64,000 bases of DNA from Schizophyllum amplum (GCA_007026445.1 VDMD01000036.1:186001-250000); one strand, 5' to 3'. Numbered from the stretch's first letter, positions 44,586-57,665 are shown. The notes: generated from the sequence alone by a model not told the origin. Made by a program: numbers and translations.

Positions 44586-46315
44586 CAGATCGACGGGGAC
44601 GCACGGCGGTGGTACAGCAAGAAAGCAGAGATGAGAGCGATGGCGCAGAGGCCAGCAGTCGATAGATACGGACGGTCGTGGGTGGTTGGTGGTGGTACAT
44701 GCAGATGATGATGATAATGAAGACGATGGATCTGATGGGATGAACTTGCGATCACGGGATGATGATGGGCGGGACGGGTACGAGGAGATGATTCGCGGAC
44801 ACAGGCGCGGAGGGTCTGCTGCAAGGACGGTCAGCGGCGGATCGTCAAAGAGGAGGAGAAGGTGGACGCACCACTCACGCGCAGAGCGCACTCGCGCGCT
44901 GCCTACTTGAAAGGGCAGTCCGGAGAGTGGGCGCCGCGCCAGCCGCAGTGGCAGCACTGGGGCGCGCTTGCGTGGGTGCGGGTCGCGTCGCTGGTGGAGG
45001 AGGCCACCGCGGCATTGGCGGGGGAGGAGGTCTGGGTGGCGGGGGCTTGGCAGCACATGTTGGTAGCGGTTGAGGTGGATGAGAGTGGTGAGCTCGGAGA
45101 TATCTGCGGGGGATGTCAGGGACGGCGTGGGAGGCAGAGACGCGTTGCGCACCTTGGTCAAGCGACGAGGGGAGGCTGGGATGCGTTCCGTCGGGAGGCG
45201 GGCGCGCTTATATACGCGGCGCGCCGGGGGGCCCAGGCCTCCCGCGCGGCGCGGGATTGGACGGACGGGCCACGGGATTGGGCACCGGGCGCGGGTCGCG
45301 ATGGCCATACGGGGATAGCGAGGAAGCGTTGCGTCAGGGAAGCGGATCGATGGATGACGCGGCTTCGTCGCCGCCACGCGATGCGGGGGAGATAACACCG
45401 AGATAGCGACGCAGGCACCCAGCATAATCGCCTCTTTGTCAACGCCCATGACACGGCCCAACCCTCCTCGGCCCTAGCACTGGCCCCGTCGCCGTGCAAT
45501 CCCCCAACGCGAATGTCGAAACTCAAATAAATGGTCTAGCGACATACTCAACCGCCTGTTCCAGCTCGTTATCTTGTCGCGGGTAAACCAATACCAACTC
45601 CCACGCACAATCCGCTACCACTCTCCTTCGCGCGCATTCCCTCGCCATCCAAGCCTCTTCGAATTTGTAGATACTCATCTGCCGTCTGCGGCGCGCGCAT
45701 CAGCTGCTCGTTCGTGGGAGACAAGGCGGACGAGGCGGTGCCGCTCGCGGGACATGTCTAGTACCCACCTCGGGTGCTCGCGGTCGGACACCCTGGACCG
45801 TCGAATCGGGAGCCTGCTTTTTGCGCACTCTTCCGCTCTCCTGGCACATTTTGTACCTCTTGTATACTTTTCTATTGCACAGCCAGACGCGATAAGTAGC
45901 CACCGACTTTCCGTGTTTCCAGGCCTCCCTTCACCGTCTTCAAGCAAGCTCTCAATCAAGGTACGCGCCATTGAGTACGATCTTCATGAATCAACCGGCG
46001 CCTTTCCTCCTGCCTGACTAGCTGGCACCTTCCTCCTGAAGGCCTGACGAGCTGACATCTTCTCCCGATGAATTGGCCTCTCCCTGCCGATGTATTGACC
46101 TCTTCCTCACGACCAACTGGCACCTTCCTACCGACGAATGGATCCCTCCATGCCAATGAATCCCTCCATGCCGATGAATTGGTGCCTTCTCCCAAACGAC
46201 ACCTTCAGATTCACCCATATCCCCACGTTCGCGGTCAGCACACACAGCACGCCATCTTCGTATGACCAGTTGGTGACCACAACTACCAGAGTAGGAAGCC
46301 GGCGCTTCGCCCTAG

Positions 46316-46625
46316 AAATACGGAGCGCGTCCAATGGACTTGCAGCGCTCGAAGCGCGTCCAATGGACTTGCAGCGCTCGAAGCGCGCTCGATGGACTTG
46401 CAGCGCTCGAAGCGCGCTCGATGGACAGGGCGCAGAGTGCGTCCAATAGTAGATCGGCAGCGCTCGAAATAATCGTCTCGAGAGTTGCTCGATGCAGCGT
46501 CGCGAAATCTTCTCGATGCAGCGTCGCGAAATCTTCTCGATGCAGCGTCGCGAAATCTTCTCGAGACCATCTTCTTGACAGAGATTTGCTCGATGCAGCG
46601 TCGCGAGACTTGCTCGAGGCCCGTC
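46316..46625. repeat. Two adjoining minisatellites, 29-nt and 26-nt units
   Basis: 46316-46445 has four copies with core GCGTCCAATGGACTTGCAGC. 46482-46610 has three to four copies with core CTCGATGCAGCGTCGCGAAA. Confidence 0.85.
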
Positions 46626-46636
46626 TTTTCACCGCC

Positions 46637-46850
46637 CGTGAGCCCGTCTTCACACCGTCCGTGAGCCCGTCCTCACACCGTCCGTTAGCCCGTCTTCGTA
46701 CCGTCCGTTAGCCCGTCTTCGTACCGTCCAACGTCCGTGGCCCCGTCTTCGTACCGTCCAACGTCCGTGAACCCGTCTTCACGCCGTCCAACGTCCGTGG
46801 CCCCGTGTTCACGCCGTCTTCGTACCGTCCGTGCGCCCGTCCTCGTACCG
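46637..46850. repeat. Minisatellite array, about 23-nt unit
   Basis: About nine copies, core CGTCCGTTAGCCCGTCTTCG. Confidence 0.85.
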
Positions 46851-46944
46851 TTCACGGTCAACCCGTTTGATTGGCGCGTATCTTCGCGCCGCTCATCGTG
46901 CTGTCCCGCCTATCGCACCGTCACAGCCCGCTCTCGCTGCCTTT

Positions 46945-47245
46945 CAAACATCGCTCTCTCTGCACCCAAGGTCGCTCTCGATGCACTCAGATTCGCTCTC
47001 GATGCACTCAGATTCGCTCTCGATGCCTCCAAAATCGCTCTCGCTGCACTCAGATTCGCTCTCGCTGCACTCAGATTCGCTCTCGCTGCACTCGAATTCG
47101 CTCTCGCTGCACTCAGATTCGCTCCCGCTATACTCGTGTTGGCATTCACCATCATTGAGGCTTGCGTTCGCCATCATCGAGGCTTGCGTTCGCCATCATT
47201 GAGGCTCGCGTTCGCCATCTTCAGGCTTGCGTTCGCCATAAATAT
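46945..47245. repeat. Two adjoining minisatellites, 21-nt and 22-nt units
   Basis: 46945-47130 has about nine copies with core TCGCTCTCGATGCACTCAGA. 47143-47245 has about five copies with core TGAGGCTTGCGTTCGCCATC. Confidence 0.9.
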
Positions 47246-47449
47246 CCAGGCGCGCGTTCTCTATACACGCAATCTGGACTCAGTACTCAATGATTGCAGT
47301 ACGTCCTTTTTACTCAAAAGCATTCCCCGAAACGCCAACAAATACAGCGCAGTGCCGTCTTCTTTTTTTTCTTCGTATGCATCTCGTGCGTTTGCACGCA
47401 TTTTAGGCTTCCTGTATCCTTACGCCACGCGCCCCTCGTTCATATCCCT

Positions 47450-47855
47450 ATAGCTCAGCTCACCGCATCCTGCAGCCCAGCTCACCGCATCCTGCAGCCC
47501 AGCTCACCGCATCCTGCAGCCCAGCTCACTGCATCGTCCAGGCTCGGAGGATACCACATCTTCCAGCTCGGCTCACCGCATCCTGCAGCCCAGCTCACCA
47601 CATCCTATAGCTCGGCTCACCACATCTTCCAGGCTCGGCTCACCACATCTTCCAGGCTCGGACAATACCACACCTTCCAGGCTCGGACGATACCGCGCCA
47701 CAAACGGCTGTCGCCACAGCGCCGCGCTAGGTATTCGGGACGTAGCGCCGCGCTAGGTATTCCGGACGTAGCGCCGCGCAAGGTATTCGGGACGTAACGT
47801 CACTGTAGGTATTCCGGGCGTAACGTCACTGTAGGTATTCCGGACGTCGCGAGCG
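47450..47855. repeat. Two adjoining minisatellites, 22-nt and about 25-nt units
   Basis: 47450-47700 has about eleven copies with core CAGCTCACCGCATCCTGCAG. 47710-47850 has five to six copies with core GTAGCGCCGCGCTAGGTATT. Confidence 0.9.
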
Positions 47856-48044
47856 CGAAAGGCTATCAGACAATCCAATCCACGCGCAGGGCTACTGGAC
47901 GCGCACCACCATGCGCCACCGAACAGCGCGCCACCACGCGCGACTGTACAGCGCGCCACCACGCGCCGCGCCGGCAGGCTTTCCGTATATCTCGGGAGCG
48001 AACAGACCAGGGCGGCAGCGTCGAGAACAGGGACTGACGGCGGC

Positions 48045-48135
48045 GCTGCAAGCGTTCGGAAAGCGAGGCGAGCGTCCGGAAAGCCAGGCGAGCGTCCGGA
48101 AAGCCAGGCGAGCGTCCGGAAAGCCAGCTAATCGT
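48045..48135. repeat. Minisatellite array, 20-nt unit
   Basis: Four to five copies of AGGCGAGCGTCCGGAAAGCC. Confidence 0.9.
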
Positions 48136-48309
48136 CCGACATCTATGGCTTGCTGTCTTCGAGCCTCGCCGGGATTGCGCGATCCGGCGTCCTCTTCAGC
48201 CTCCGGGTGTCCTTACATTTCTCCAGCGTCCGGACATTCTCCCGGCGGCGCCCGGGCGTACTCCCTGCGTCCGGGCGTACTCCCTGCGGCGCGCGTGGTC
48301 CTGTCCTCG

Positions 48310-48615
48310 GCGTGCTATCCAATTCGCGGCGCCATGCGCTTACCCATTCGCGCTATGCCCTTCCCAATCTACAACGCGCGCTGTCTAGTCCTCGGCGCTG
48401 TGCCCTATCCCATTCGCGGCGCCATGCGCTTACCCATTCGCGCTATGCCCTTCCCAATCCGCAACGCGCGCTGTCCAACTCGCGGCGCCATGCGCTGTCA
48501 TCCTGGGCGGCACTGCGCTGTCATCCTGGCGGCAACGCGCGCTGTCATCTTGGCGGCAACGCGCGCTGTCATCCTGGCGGCAACGCGCGCTGTCATCCTG
48601 AGCGGCATCCTGCGG
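48310..48615. repeat. Two copies of a roughly 92-nt unit, then a 24-nt array
   Basis: The longer unit starts ATTCGCGGCGCCATGCGCTT and occurs twice, with a third partial copy. 48497-48610 has five copies with core GCTGTCATCCTGGCGGCAAC. Confidence 0.85.
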
Positions 48616-48679
48616 CTGCGGCGCCTCGTCCCTGCGGCAGTGTTCAGTAAGCTCGTCTTCTTTCCTTCTATGCCTTTTC

Positions 48680-48915
48680 TTCCTTTTGACGTTTCCATTC
48701 TTTTGCTTTTGACGTTTCCATTCTTTTTCTTTTGACGTTTTCCTTTTCTTCTTGACGTTTTCCTTTTCTTCTTGACGTTTTCCTTTTCTTCTTGACGTTT
48801 TCCTTTTCTTCTTGACGTTTTCCTCTTTCTGCTGACGTTTTCGCTTCCAGTCTGACGTTTCCCTTCTTTTTCTTCTGAACTTTCCCCTTGTGTCCTGACG
48901 TTTTCCTCTTTCGTT
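48680..48915. repeat. Minisatellite array, 20-nt unit, about ten copies
   Basis: Unit GACGTTTTCCTTTTCTTCTT, strongly pyrimidine-rich on the plus strand. Looser relatives continue to about 49330. Confidence 0.9.
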
Positions 48916-49404
48916 TGACAACTCCTCTTCCCGAATCCACCTCACACTACCTTCCTACTAGTACTTGACATTACCTCGTTTTCTTGACGGGGGCCAGACC
49001 TGAGCTCTACCTTTCCCTCCTGACGCGTCCACCTTCACCTCCTGACGCGTCTACCTTCCCTTTCCTGACTTCCTTCTGGCATCCACTCTTCCATCTGGCA
49101 TCTCCTCTTCCGTCTGGCATCTACCCTACCTTCTGACATATACTCTTCCATCTGACATCCCCCTTCCCCCTCCTGACGCGTCCACACCATGTGCCGACGT
49201 TCTACTCTTCCATCTGACATTCTACTCCCTATCCTCACGTTTTACTCCCTATACCGATGTTCAACTCCCTATACCGATGTTCAACTCCCTCCCCGGACAT
49301 CCTACGCCCTATTCCCCACGTTCTAAGTACTTCCTATCACCTCTCTATCTTGACGCCTGTCTTCCCCTCCGAAGGGCCTGGGCGCGGTCGTCTCTTGCCT
49401 CCGA

Positions 49405-49545
49405 CGCTGACGGCGCTTGTGTACGACGCTAGCGGCGCTTGCCTCCGACGCTGATGGCGCTTACCTTCGACGCTGATGGCACCTACCTCCGACGCTGATG
49501 GCGCTTACCTTCGAGACTAACGGCGCTTGCGTACGACGCTAGCGG
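49405..49545. repeat. Minisatellite array, 22-nt unit
   Basis: Six to seven copies, core CTTACCTCCGACGCTGATGG. Confidence 0.9.
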
Positions 49546-50454
49546 CGCGTGCAGGATGCGACCGGCCACCGCCGCGCCGCTGTCTCGTATGTTCGATGCG
49601 TGGCGCTGTGTATTCGACGCGTGGCGCCGTGTATTCGACGCGTCGTTTTGTGCGTTTGACGCCGAGTCGTCTCGTATGTTCGACGCGCCGCACCAAGCCG
49701 CGCCGCGCATTCGGCCACTCGTCTCATGCGCTCGACATCCGACATCCAGGCTGCTGACCGTGCTGACCACCTAGCTTCGAAAAGGAACGCGAAGATCGCG
49801 AAGATCACGACGGGTGCGGTCTCGCACCGTGCGTCAGTCCGCTCTAGGACCGCGCATTGTATTCCGGAAGCCCCTCTCGTCTCAGGCTGACCGTTCCTGT
49901 CAGTCTTCTCAGCCTCTCCAGGCCGATTGTCCTCCCATGCTCTCCGACTCTTAGCTCATGCTCTCTGGACCGATCGTCCTCTCATGCTCTGCAGAACAGT
50001 CGCCCTCCCATGCTCTCCGACGCGTAGGCTTTCAGTACGCACTCTCCGCAGGCTCCTCGGGATGTCACAGTGCGAGTAGGCTTCAGGAGAGCTGCTCTAC
50101 GAGAGGCTCTCAGGCTGCGCCTCTTCAACATTCCCGGCTGCACCTTGCTCTCATGGTCTTTCTCTCCTCCTTTGCATTCGCTCTATTCTCTGCGGTCGGC
50201 GCACCCGACATGATGCGCGGCGGTATTCACGCGCCCAGTTCGGTGCTCTCCTTCTTTCAGTCTATCGATGCCCTTTTACTTTGTCAGCCCTCTTTCGACC
50301 CGTCGGCATCCTTTCACTTCACCAGCCAGCCCTCTTTCACTTCACCAGCCAGCCCTCTTTCACTTCGTCTCCTTTCTTTTCACTTCGTCTGCCTTCTTTC
50401 ACTCGATTTACGTCCTCTTTGTCTGTCGCCGCAAGTTTTCTCATCCGGTCGTCG

Positions 50455-50850
50455 CTATATCAATCACTCACCGCTCTTTCAATCGCTCACCGCCCTTTCC
50501 AATCGCTCACCGCCCTTTCCAATCGCTCACCGCCCTTTCCAATCGCTCACCGCCCTTTCATTCAGTCGCTGCCCGTTCACACTGTCCCCGGCCCATTCCT
50601 TCATACCGATGCTAGCGCTTTCGTCCTATTCAGTTGGCGCACTCGTCCTATCAATCAGCCCGCGCTTCCTCCCATTCAGCGCAGCCTGTCGCCCTGTTTA
50701 TGTCTCCCGACCTGCTGATGTCCCTCGCCGCAAATATGCCTCCCGCCCTGCTGATATTCCTCGCCGTGTTGATGTCCCTCGCCGTGTTTATGTCACTCGC
50801 CCCGTTTATGTCACTCGCCCTGTTCATGTCACTCAAGGAGCTGTTTATAT
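50455..50850. repeat. Minisatellites, 20-nt and 18-20-nt units
   Basis: 50455-50570 has six copies of CAATCGCTCACCGCCCTTTC. 50690-50850 has about eight looser copies with core CTCGCCGTGTTTATGTCACT. Confidence 0.85.
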
Positions 50851-50994
50851 CTCGCAATACAATGCTTATGTGCGAAGCGCCGCCCGGCTGACCCAGAGCT
50901 GATCTTCGCGTTCTCGCCGGCGTTCCTGTGCGTGCTTTCCGTCGATCTTTTTTCAATGGCGCCTTCTCACAGAGCCCTCTAGTGTCATAATTTG

Positions 50995-51150
50995 CCGTAC
51001 TAGTAGCGGCACGCGATCTGCCATAGCGGCGTGCGGTCCGCCGTGCTGGCGCGACCTGCCGTACTAGCGCGACCTGCCGTACTGGCGCGACCTGCCGTAC
51101 TGGCGCGACCTGCCGTGGCAGCGCGACCTGCCGTAGCGTCGCACTCTGCC
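50995..51150. repeat. Minisatellite array, 18-nt unit, about eight copies
   Basis: Unit CGACCTGCCGTACTGGCG. This is the last dense array of the belt. Confidence 0.9.
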
Positions 51151-54100
51151 GTACTAGTGTAATCTACCTGCTGCGCGTACGTGCGCGACAAAGTTGATAG
51201 TGGCGTGTGCAACTCAGGCGCGTAGGGGGGTGGGCTTAGAAGAGCGGAGCAGAAAGATTTGGAGGAGCTGTATCGAAGGAGTTCTGACAATGAATGGCGC
51301 AGAAGTCCTTCGCAGCTCGAGAGTTCGCGAAGTCGGGAAGTTACCACTTCCCCAGTTCGCTGTTCACTCGGCCGCTGTTTCGTATTCACTCGGTTTGCTA
51401 TTGATATCACTGATATGCAACTGACCAACGTACATGTTCGAGCTGTGCTATGCATAGTCATAGTTCTGTGCCCCGTATTGCCCTTCGCGAGTCAGCTGTT
51501 GACTCGCTTTACTCTGTCACGAGTTGAACATGGATCTCGTGACATAAACGGGTCATCTGACTCCGGGCCGGCTATGCGTCCCACATGGCTCCCAACACGC
51601 GTCGTGTTCGGATCTTGGTTGCTGCTATCATCTCATCTCGGCCATCGCGCCTCCTCCCATCTCGCGCCTCTCGTTCTCCTGTCTATCTGACCTGTCTATC
51701 ACGCCGTTTACATGTCGTCCGCTCCATACCTCTGCTGCCCTTCGCCCAGGATGATTTTCTGCGGTCCATCTTATCCGCGGCCACGAACACGCCTTCGTCT
51801 GACGGCGGGATGGAAGCTCAGAGTCGGACTTGCGACGCTTTTGTCTTCAGCAACCCGCGCTCCACACTCCACAGTTGTTTCCCGGTCGCTCGCTCGAGCC
51901 TCTCCGATCTGATTGTTACGCGCATTATCTGTTGCGGGCCCATTATCTGAAATGCATCGCTCCACTGCGACGACGGCCTCCGACAACACGAGGCCTTATT
52001 GTCCGTGGCCTGCGAGGCACCCGTCTCCCTCGAGGCTCGTCGTTTCATTTTTATTCCTCCGCAAATCATCCGCGAGGATAGGTCACCGGTGGCGTGCCGA
52101 GGATAGTCGGTGCTCCGTGGATAGTTGGCCCTCAGGATAGGCGGAGGCATTTCATCAGGGTCTCGACCTTCAGGCTTTGGTATCGTTATCCTGCAATGCT
52201 TGTTTCCTCGAGGTGCGCGTTATCCTTTGTGCGAAAGCCATCGATTATTTTGTCGGATGATAACGCGTATTTGTGAAGGATCATCCGCCTCGCCTGTGCG
52301 AGCTGAAGGCGCGTTTTGATTATCGAGGGCATCGCGGACGTGGATGGCCTATTGCGCTCCTCGGGGGAGGCGGGCGATGCAACAAGCTCGAGGCCCTAGA
52401 GTGCCTTTGTGATAGTACGGTAAGTCATCGCCGTATGCATGTCACTTCGCGCATGGGTTTCTCGCAAACCGGCGCGGTATCCGCTGCCATCCCGCTCATT
52501 TGCTTCTACGCAATGGCTAGTACGTCTCGTCGGACAATTTACCTTGTTTGAGCCCATTGCGCTAACGGTACTGCAGTCGTGTCGGAACTTTGTGGAGCCG
52601 CGGCAAGTAGTGAAGCCCCTCTATGCCTTTGTCGACGACGTATCGACGCTGTTAGGTCCCATTAGCGGCACGGAACACGGTTGACATTCTAGCAATGGAT
52701 GCGGAAGACAGCCTGGCGCGTATGAAGCACTGTAGACTGAGTCTTTTCTACATAGGTGAGTCCTTCGTGCAAGCTTCGTGGCCCGGAACGGTGTGCTCAT
52801 TTTCTCATAGGTTGTCCTGAAAAAGAATTCAATGAATTCTCCATAACTCGGTCGTTTCCGGAAACCGAACGTCTGCGCGATCGTGAGCCTCTCTTGCGCT
52901 TCTGCCTCGACTTTTCAAGACGTCAAGCTGTCGACTTTGCGCTGGCCAATGCTGGCAGATCTTGACCTCCCATATCGAACTCATGCTCTCCCGAATTTCC
53001 TTCGTCAGCTGCTTCATTCTCTCATGCATCGTTTGCGGGGATTTCGCGACCAACGTTCGAGTGAATGTCGCTGTCATTGCTCCGGGCGTCTAGGATGCGG
53101 CCATGGCTGTCCGCTTTCTGCTTTTCATCTGTCTAACAGTCATGCATAACTTCTGTCCCATGTCCAGCAGCTCATATGGCAGAGAAGGCGCCCCCCGCCC
53201 CCCGAACGCTAGCGTCGCCTACCGCACAACGCGCCCGTGATCCATGTTATGCGCGTGACGCACAACATCTCGACGTCTCCGCGGTCTTCAGTACGTGTTG
53301 TCATGTTCCTGGCGCAACACAAGTATCTCATGTATCGCTTCTCCCTCTAGTCTGTCACCGGGGATGATGCGTATTCAGTCTTCGATGTTCCTGGGGCCGC
53401 GTCCTTTGTTCACAGAACCAGTCAAGACGGGCGCAAGCCACCTGACCTTCAGCACCGATGACCGAGTCCTTTTACCGACGATTGACGCGGACGGCTAGAG
53501 CGCGTTCCGGGAACGATTTTGTCTCCAATGCAGACGTTCAGGGAACAGGGTGAGTAAGTATTCCTCTTCGTCAAGAGTACCTGTGTATTGTCTTCGTAGC
53601 GTGGCCAGATGGGTTGCTAGCCCTTACGATTGCTCACTTTTCTATCAGGCCATGCCATCGACATGGAATCTGCGCGCGGCGATGTATCTCTGCGGCTTCG
53701 CGTCAAGGGTCCTGCTCGCGTATAGGACATCCACGATGCTAACACGACAGGCGACCATCCTAGTCCCTGCATCGCATTTCAAGCGCCCATGATGCGGAAC
53801 AGCTCTTCACTCGCCAATTTCCCTGCGCGTGTTCACTAGCAGAGCAAGTTCGCACCCCGCGCTTTGAATCTGCATCACATGAGCGCGCGTTTCTCACCCC
53901 ACGCTCTCAAGCGCCCGCCGGCTACTCACGCCTTGCTTACCCCGCACTAGTAAGTATCTATCATCACTATAACTGCACACACTCATCATCCAATTCATCA
54001 CTATGTAGTATTGCACTCGGCTGATGCCTTTTGAACCACGATAGCGATCTGCTTAGGGGCCAAAGGCCTGGTCAGACCGCGAGGTCGGAGATGCAGCGCT

Positions 54101-55467
54101 GACTGCGAAGTACTAGGGAACCACGAAGGCAGCGCGGAGTGCAATCTCGCAAAGCGGATGTCAGGCTGGCGTCCTATCAGCATCACTCTCGAGCTACGCG
54201 CGCGCGCTCAGGCGCTCAGGCTGCATCTCGCTCATCCACCGTCGCGTCGTCGCTTCCGCGAAACTTCTCCAGATCCCTCGCGCACGTTCACGAAATCCAT
54301 CACGCTCGTGGGTCTGGCCTCGATTCGGTGCCCCGACGGACTCTCGAATCTCCCGTGAGTCTGCTGTCATGTGTTGCATATTTTCTCATCTTCTGCAGGC
54401 GTCCGGCGTCATTACTGCTCGACTCTGGACTTCCTCTGCGGATCCTTGTTGGGCATTATTTGTCTACCTGCTGTACAAGTAAGTATCTGTCCCGGAATCC
54501 TAGTAGCGCGGCGTTGTTCCCCGCCTACTCCTCTCATTCGCTACCCCAGATGGCTCCCGTAGTTGTGCGCGGGAGGAAGCAACGCCTTGATTTGGGCGAC
54601 TTCCGGCCGTCGAGCGGGCAACAACACGTCGGAATCGGCGCCGTACTTATGCCAGTTGCGATCTCGTCCGTTTGGGGTCGTACTCCGGCGTCCGAGCCGC
54701 GACGATCGTGACCATTTTCCTTGTGCCTCTTTCCCTTGACCTTGACAAGCTGTCGGCCGCGGTCCTTTTCCTCGAACAACGCCTTCTTGACCTGCTAATC
54801 AAACTCTACAGTGCGCTTCCCCTCCCTTCTCCTTCCGGACTTCCCTTCCCTGCTCCTTCTTGGCTTCCTTTAACTTATCCTCTTGGGCTTTACACGTCCT
54901 CGAACTCGATCGCCGAAACCCTTGCGAATCCAGTACCACTTGCCAGATCTCTGATCTTGAAGGCTGTTGCTTCTCTTCCGACTGCGTCCCGCTCGGCAGT
55001 CAAATTATTTCTCAGCAAAGCGTGAGGTAAGCGTCTTCTCATGTTCCTCGAGATCCTGCTTGTTACCCACCCGATATTCGGTCACTCAGTGCTCAGTAGA
55101 GGCGTGACACCACTGTACTTTCTCCCTTTAATCCTTAACAACACCTTGTCACTGCTTCAAAGCGACACTATATAGCCTGCTCTTCAGGAGAATCACGTCC
55201 ATCGTTCTTCGCTTCCTCTTCTCCGGTCATGCTTCACATATGATGCAGTAGATTGTGCGCTAAGCGCTCATGCTTCAATGATATGGAATGTATATTGTAA
55301 GACTGTCCCGATACGTTTGCTCCAACGAGCAGACAACGAAAAAATCACTGTACATAAATAACTCTTGCGATGCGCTGAACTCGAACATGAGTCGCGTGGT
55401 GTCGCGTGGCGATTTAGGGACTCCTAAGGGACGTGACAACGTCACTGAAAACCGATCTTTTCCTTCC
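51151..55467. other. Gene-poor stretch before M9
   Basis: Only short open frames with no recognisable protein family are present. An imperfect inverted pair (54010-54030 and 54126-54145) is the only structure I noticed. The part nearest 55467 is presumably the promoter of M9. Confidence 0.4.
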
Positions 55468-57251
55468 ATGTCGCGCGGCTCACCCCGAGAGCTGTGCGCT
55501 CTCATCGACGAGCTACGCAGCGCCGAGAAAACACATCCTAGCGCGCCTCTGCCGAAAGCACCCATCCGCAAAACTCAGTTTCTTTTGCGTACGCTCCAGC
55601 CGTTTCGCGCGTTGCAAGTCGATCCGTTCGTCCTCGACAAGAAGCTATGGTCGATGCTATCCGAACCCGTGTCGAGCGCAAGCGAAGGTATCGACGGCCT
55701 AGAATACCTGCTCGCTCTGCCAGACGGAGCCCAGCATGTTCTCGCCGACGACGTCATCTACTGCGTCCAGGAGCTCTGGTCGACACTTGTGCTGTGGATA
55801 GAATTCCTTCTTCCCGCAAACAAGCATGTCAGGCCAGTGCCGGGCAGCACGCGCGAGATGAGCGTCGCCTTGTCAGGCGTGCTTCTACTCATCTTCCAAA
55901 GAAAGAGCGCTCTGGCGAGCCAGATCACCCAGACACCCAAGCTCTACAACACACTCTTCACTCTGTATCTCGGTCTCGAGCCTGGCGGAGCTATCACGAT
56001 GAACGACTTCGAATCGTGCATAGATCGACTTCGATTTGCAGTCTACCCAGCTCTATGCACGACCAGTCAAAAGTCCCAACCGGACGCCATCGCGACTGAC
56101 GGCATGCTCCAAGCAGTCGGCCACCATCCGCGTCGTGTGTACCGCCGCATCGTCGGTCAACTTACGGTCATCGCCAAACTCAATCAAGGTCTTGTTTCCG
56201 TCCATTACCAGCTCGGCATTCTTGTTCTGCTCGCCACCGAAATTCTGCCGGTGCCCTCGCACGCCCGTGATGTCGTCCTAGCACTTGTGCAACTGGCGAA
56301 GACGATACACGGTATTCATGAAAAACACGAAGCCGTATACATGACCGTGTCTGTTCTCCACGAGATGTGGCGTTATGCGCAAGACACTCGATCGCTCACC
56401 TGGGCGCTTCGGGCAGGCTTGCTTCCGCTGCTTCTCGAACTCGACCAAAGGACGCCATACGAAGGAGTCGCCAACGTGCTTGAATACATTGCGGTGCGCT
56501 CTGTACGATACTCCGTCCTGCGAATCCTCTGCAAAAACGAGCTGCTATCCTCGCTCGGCAAGTCAGGCTTTGCGGACGCGGCGAGAATGCAACTGGTGGA
56601 TAAATGTATGCGTGAGTACGCCGCGTCCATGCTCGGTGCCTATCAGAAAATGTGCGCGTTCAGCAACGTGAGTGTATGTCTTACTGCAGAAGCTTCATGC
56701 TGAATGGCCTGCAGTGTCGCAAACACCGTCATGATACGGAACGCATATCATTGCGTCGCTGCGCTTGCCTCAGCGTCTACTACTGCTCCAAAGGCTGTCA
56801 ACGCAAGGATTGGTCGATCCACAAATATCAATGCACCGACGGCAATGAGGGTCTCGGAGTCGTAGAGATGCTTTCAGGTGTGTAGTGGGCTTTCTACTCG
56901 CTATCCTTCGCATAAATAAAGAACGTCGCAGGGGAACTTCCACCCAAGGAAGCCCACTTCCTCGCACTCAACGCTCAGATCTACGTGGGTACGAGGGCAG
57001 TGCTGCTCTTGGAAGAGATCACGCGGACGCCAATACCACCGATGCCAGCTCCGCCATGCTTCAATATCCTCGTGAACTTCGAACACATCCCACCAGTGCA
57101 TAAAATCGCTGTCCTGCGCGACGACACCAATGACGGAGAGACAATGGTAATGGTCACAGCGTTATCGCCTCGCCCATATACCTCGTCGGAAGTGGCGACC
57201 GTGATTGCTCACAATATGAGCCTCCAGTGCTTCAAGGATCTCGTGAAGTGA
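55468..57251 (+). CDS. MYND-finger protein M9, intact
   Basis: Exons are 55468-56667, 56715-56877 and 56932-57251, giving 560 residues. The start [19 protein letters not shown] at ATG 55468 matches M8; an in-frame ATG 180 nt upstream is not shared and is rejected. Signatures are [31 protein letters not shown], the finger from residue 401 (CRKHRHDTERISLRRCAC, YCSKGCQRKDWSIHKYQC) and a last exon GELPPKEAHFLALNAQIYVG. Introns are 47 and 54 nt. It is the twin of M8, but here it lies before the F-box gene, not between it and the M6/M7 type. Confidence 0.8.
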
Positions 57252-57665
57252 GTAGAATAATCCGTACAAGGAAATCATCATAATTTTCGTGCTCAATTTG
57301 CACGCTACCTCAGCCTGATCACCGGCCAACGCTGGAGGCGCGGCCACAGTGACGCGCGTGATCTCTGTGTCTGCGCCTGGCTGGATTAAGCGGTGCTTGA
57401 GGCGTGCATTCTAGGCTTCTCGCCACATTCCGCAGACTCTATTAAACTCTATCGTGGACCAGCTTGTTCAACTTTCAGTCACGTGGTCCTGAGAACCACG
57501 CCATCCCAAGTCGGGCGCGTCTTAGGGGTCTAATCACTGCAAGCCTGCCATTGCTAGCGACTCTCGCTGTCGCTTGGTCTCTCTATTGGTGAGCTCTGAA
57601 ATGTATAGCCTCCCTTTGGAATGAATATTCACATCAGAACAGTACGCGTCGGGCGTTCAAGGGCC
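57252..57665. promoter_or_regulatory. Intergenic region before the F-box twin
   Basis: It is similar in inverted orientation to about 40010-40380 before the other F-box gene; CAGTCACGTGGTCCTGAGAA (near 57477) matches the complement near 40170-40192. A CACGTG box is shared by both. Confidence 0.5.

Noticed and set aside
44166..45461. 431-codon open frame on the minus strand
   Set aside because: It is created by 27-nt and 21-nt tandem arrays, whose lengths are multiples of three, and by GC-rich sequence. It has no domain and low complexity throughout.
46737..47453. 238-codon open frame on the plus strand
   Set aside because: It runs through two minisatellites with 21- and 22-nt units; the repeated peptide is a by-product.
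49958..50902. 314-codon open frame on the plus strand
   Set aside because: It is made of pyrimidine-rich tandem repeats and has no recognisable protein features or splice context.
54007..54146. Imperfect inverted pair of about 20 nt as a small DNA transposon
   Set aside because: Only nine bases match without interruption, no target-site duplication is clear, and no second copy was noticed.
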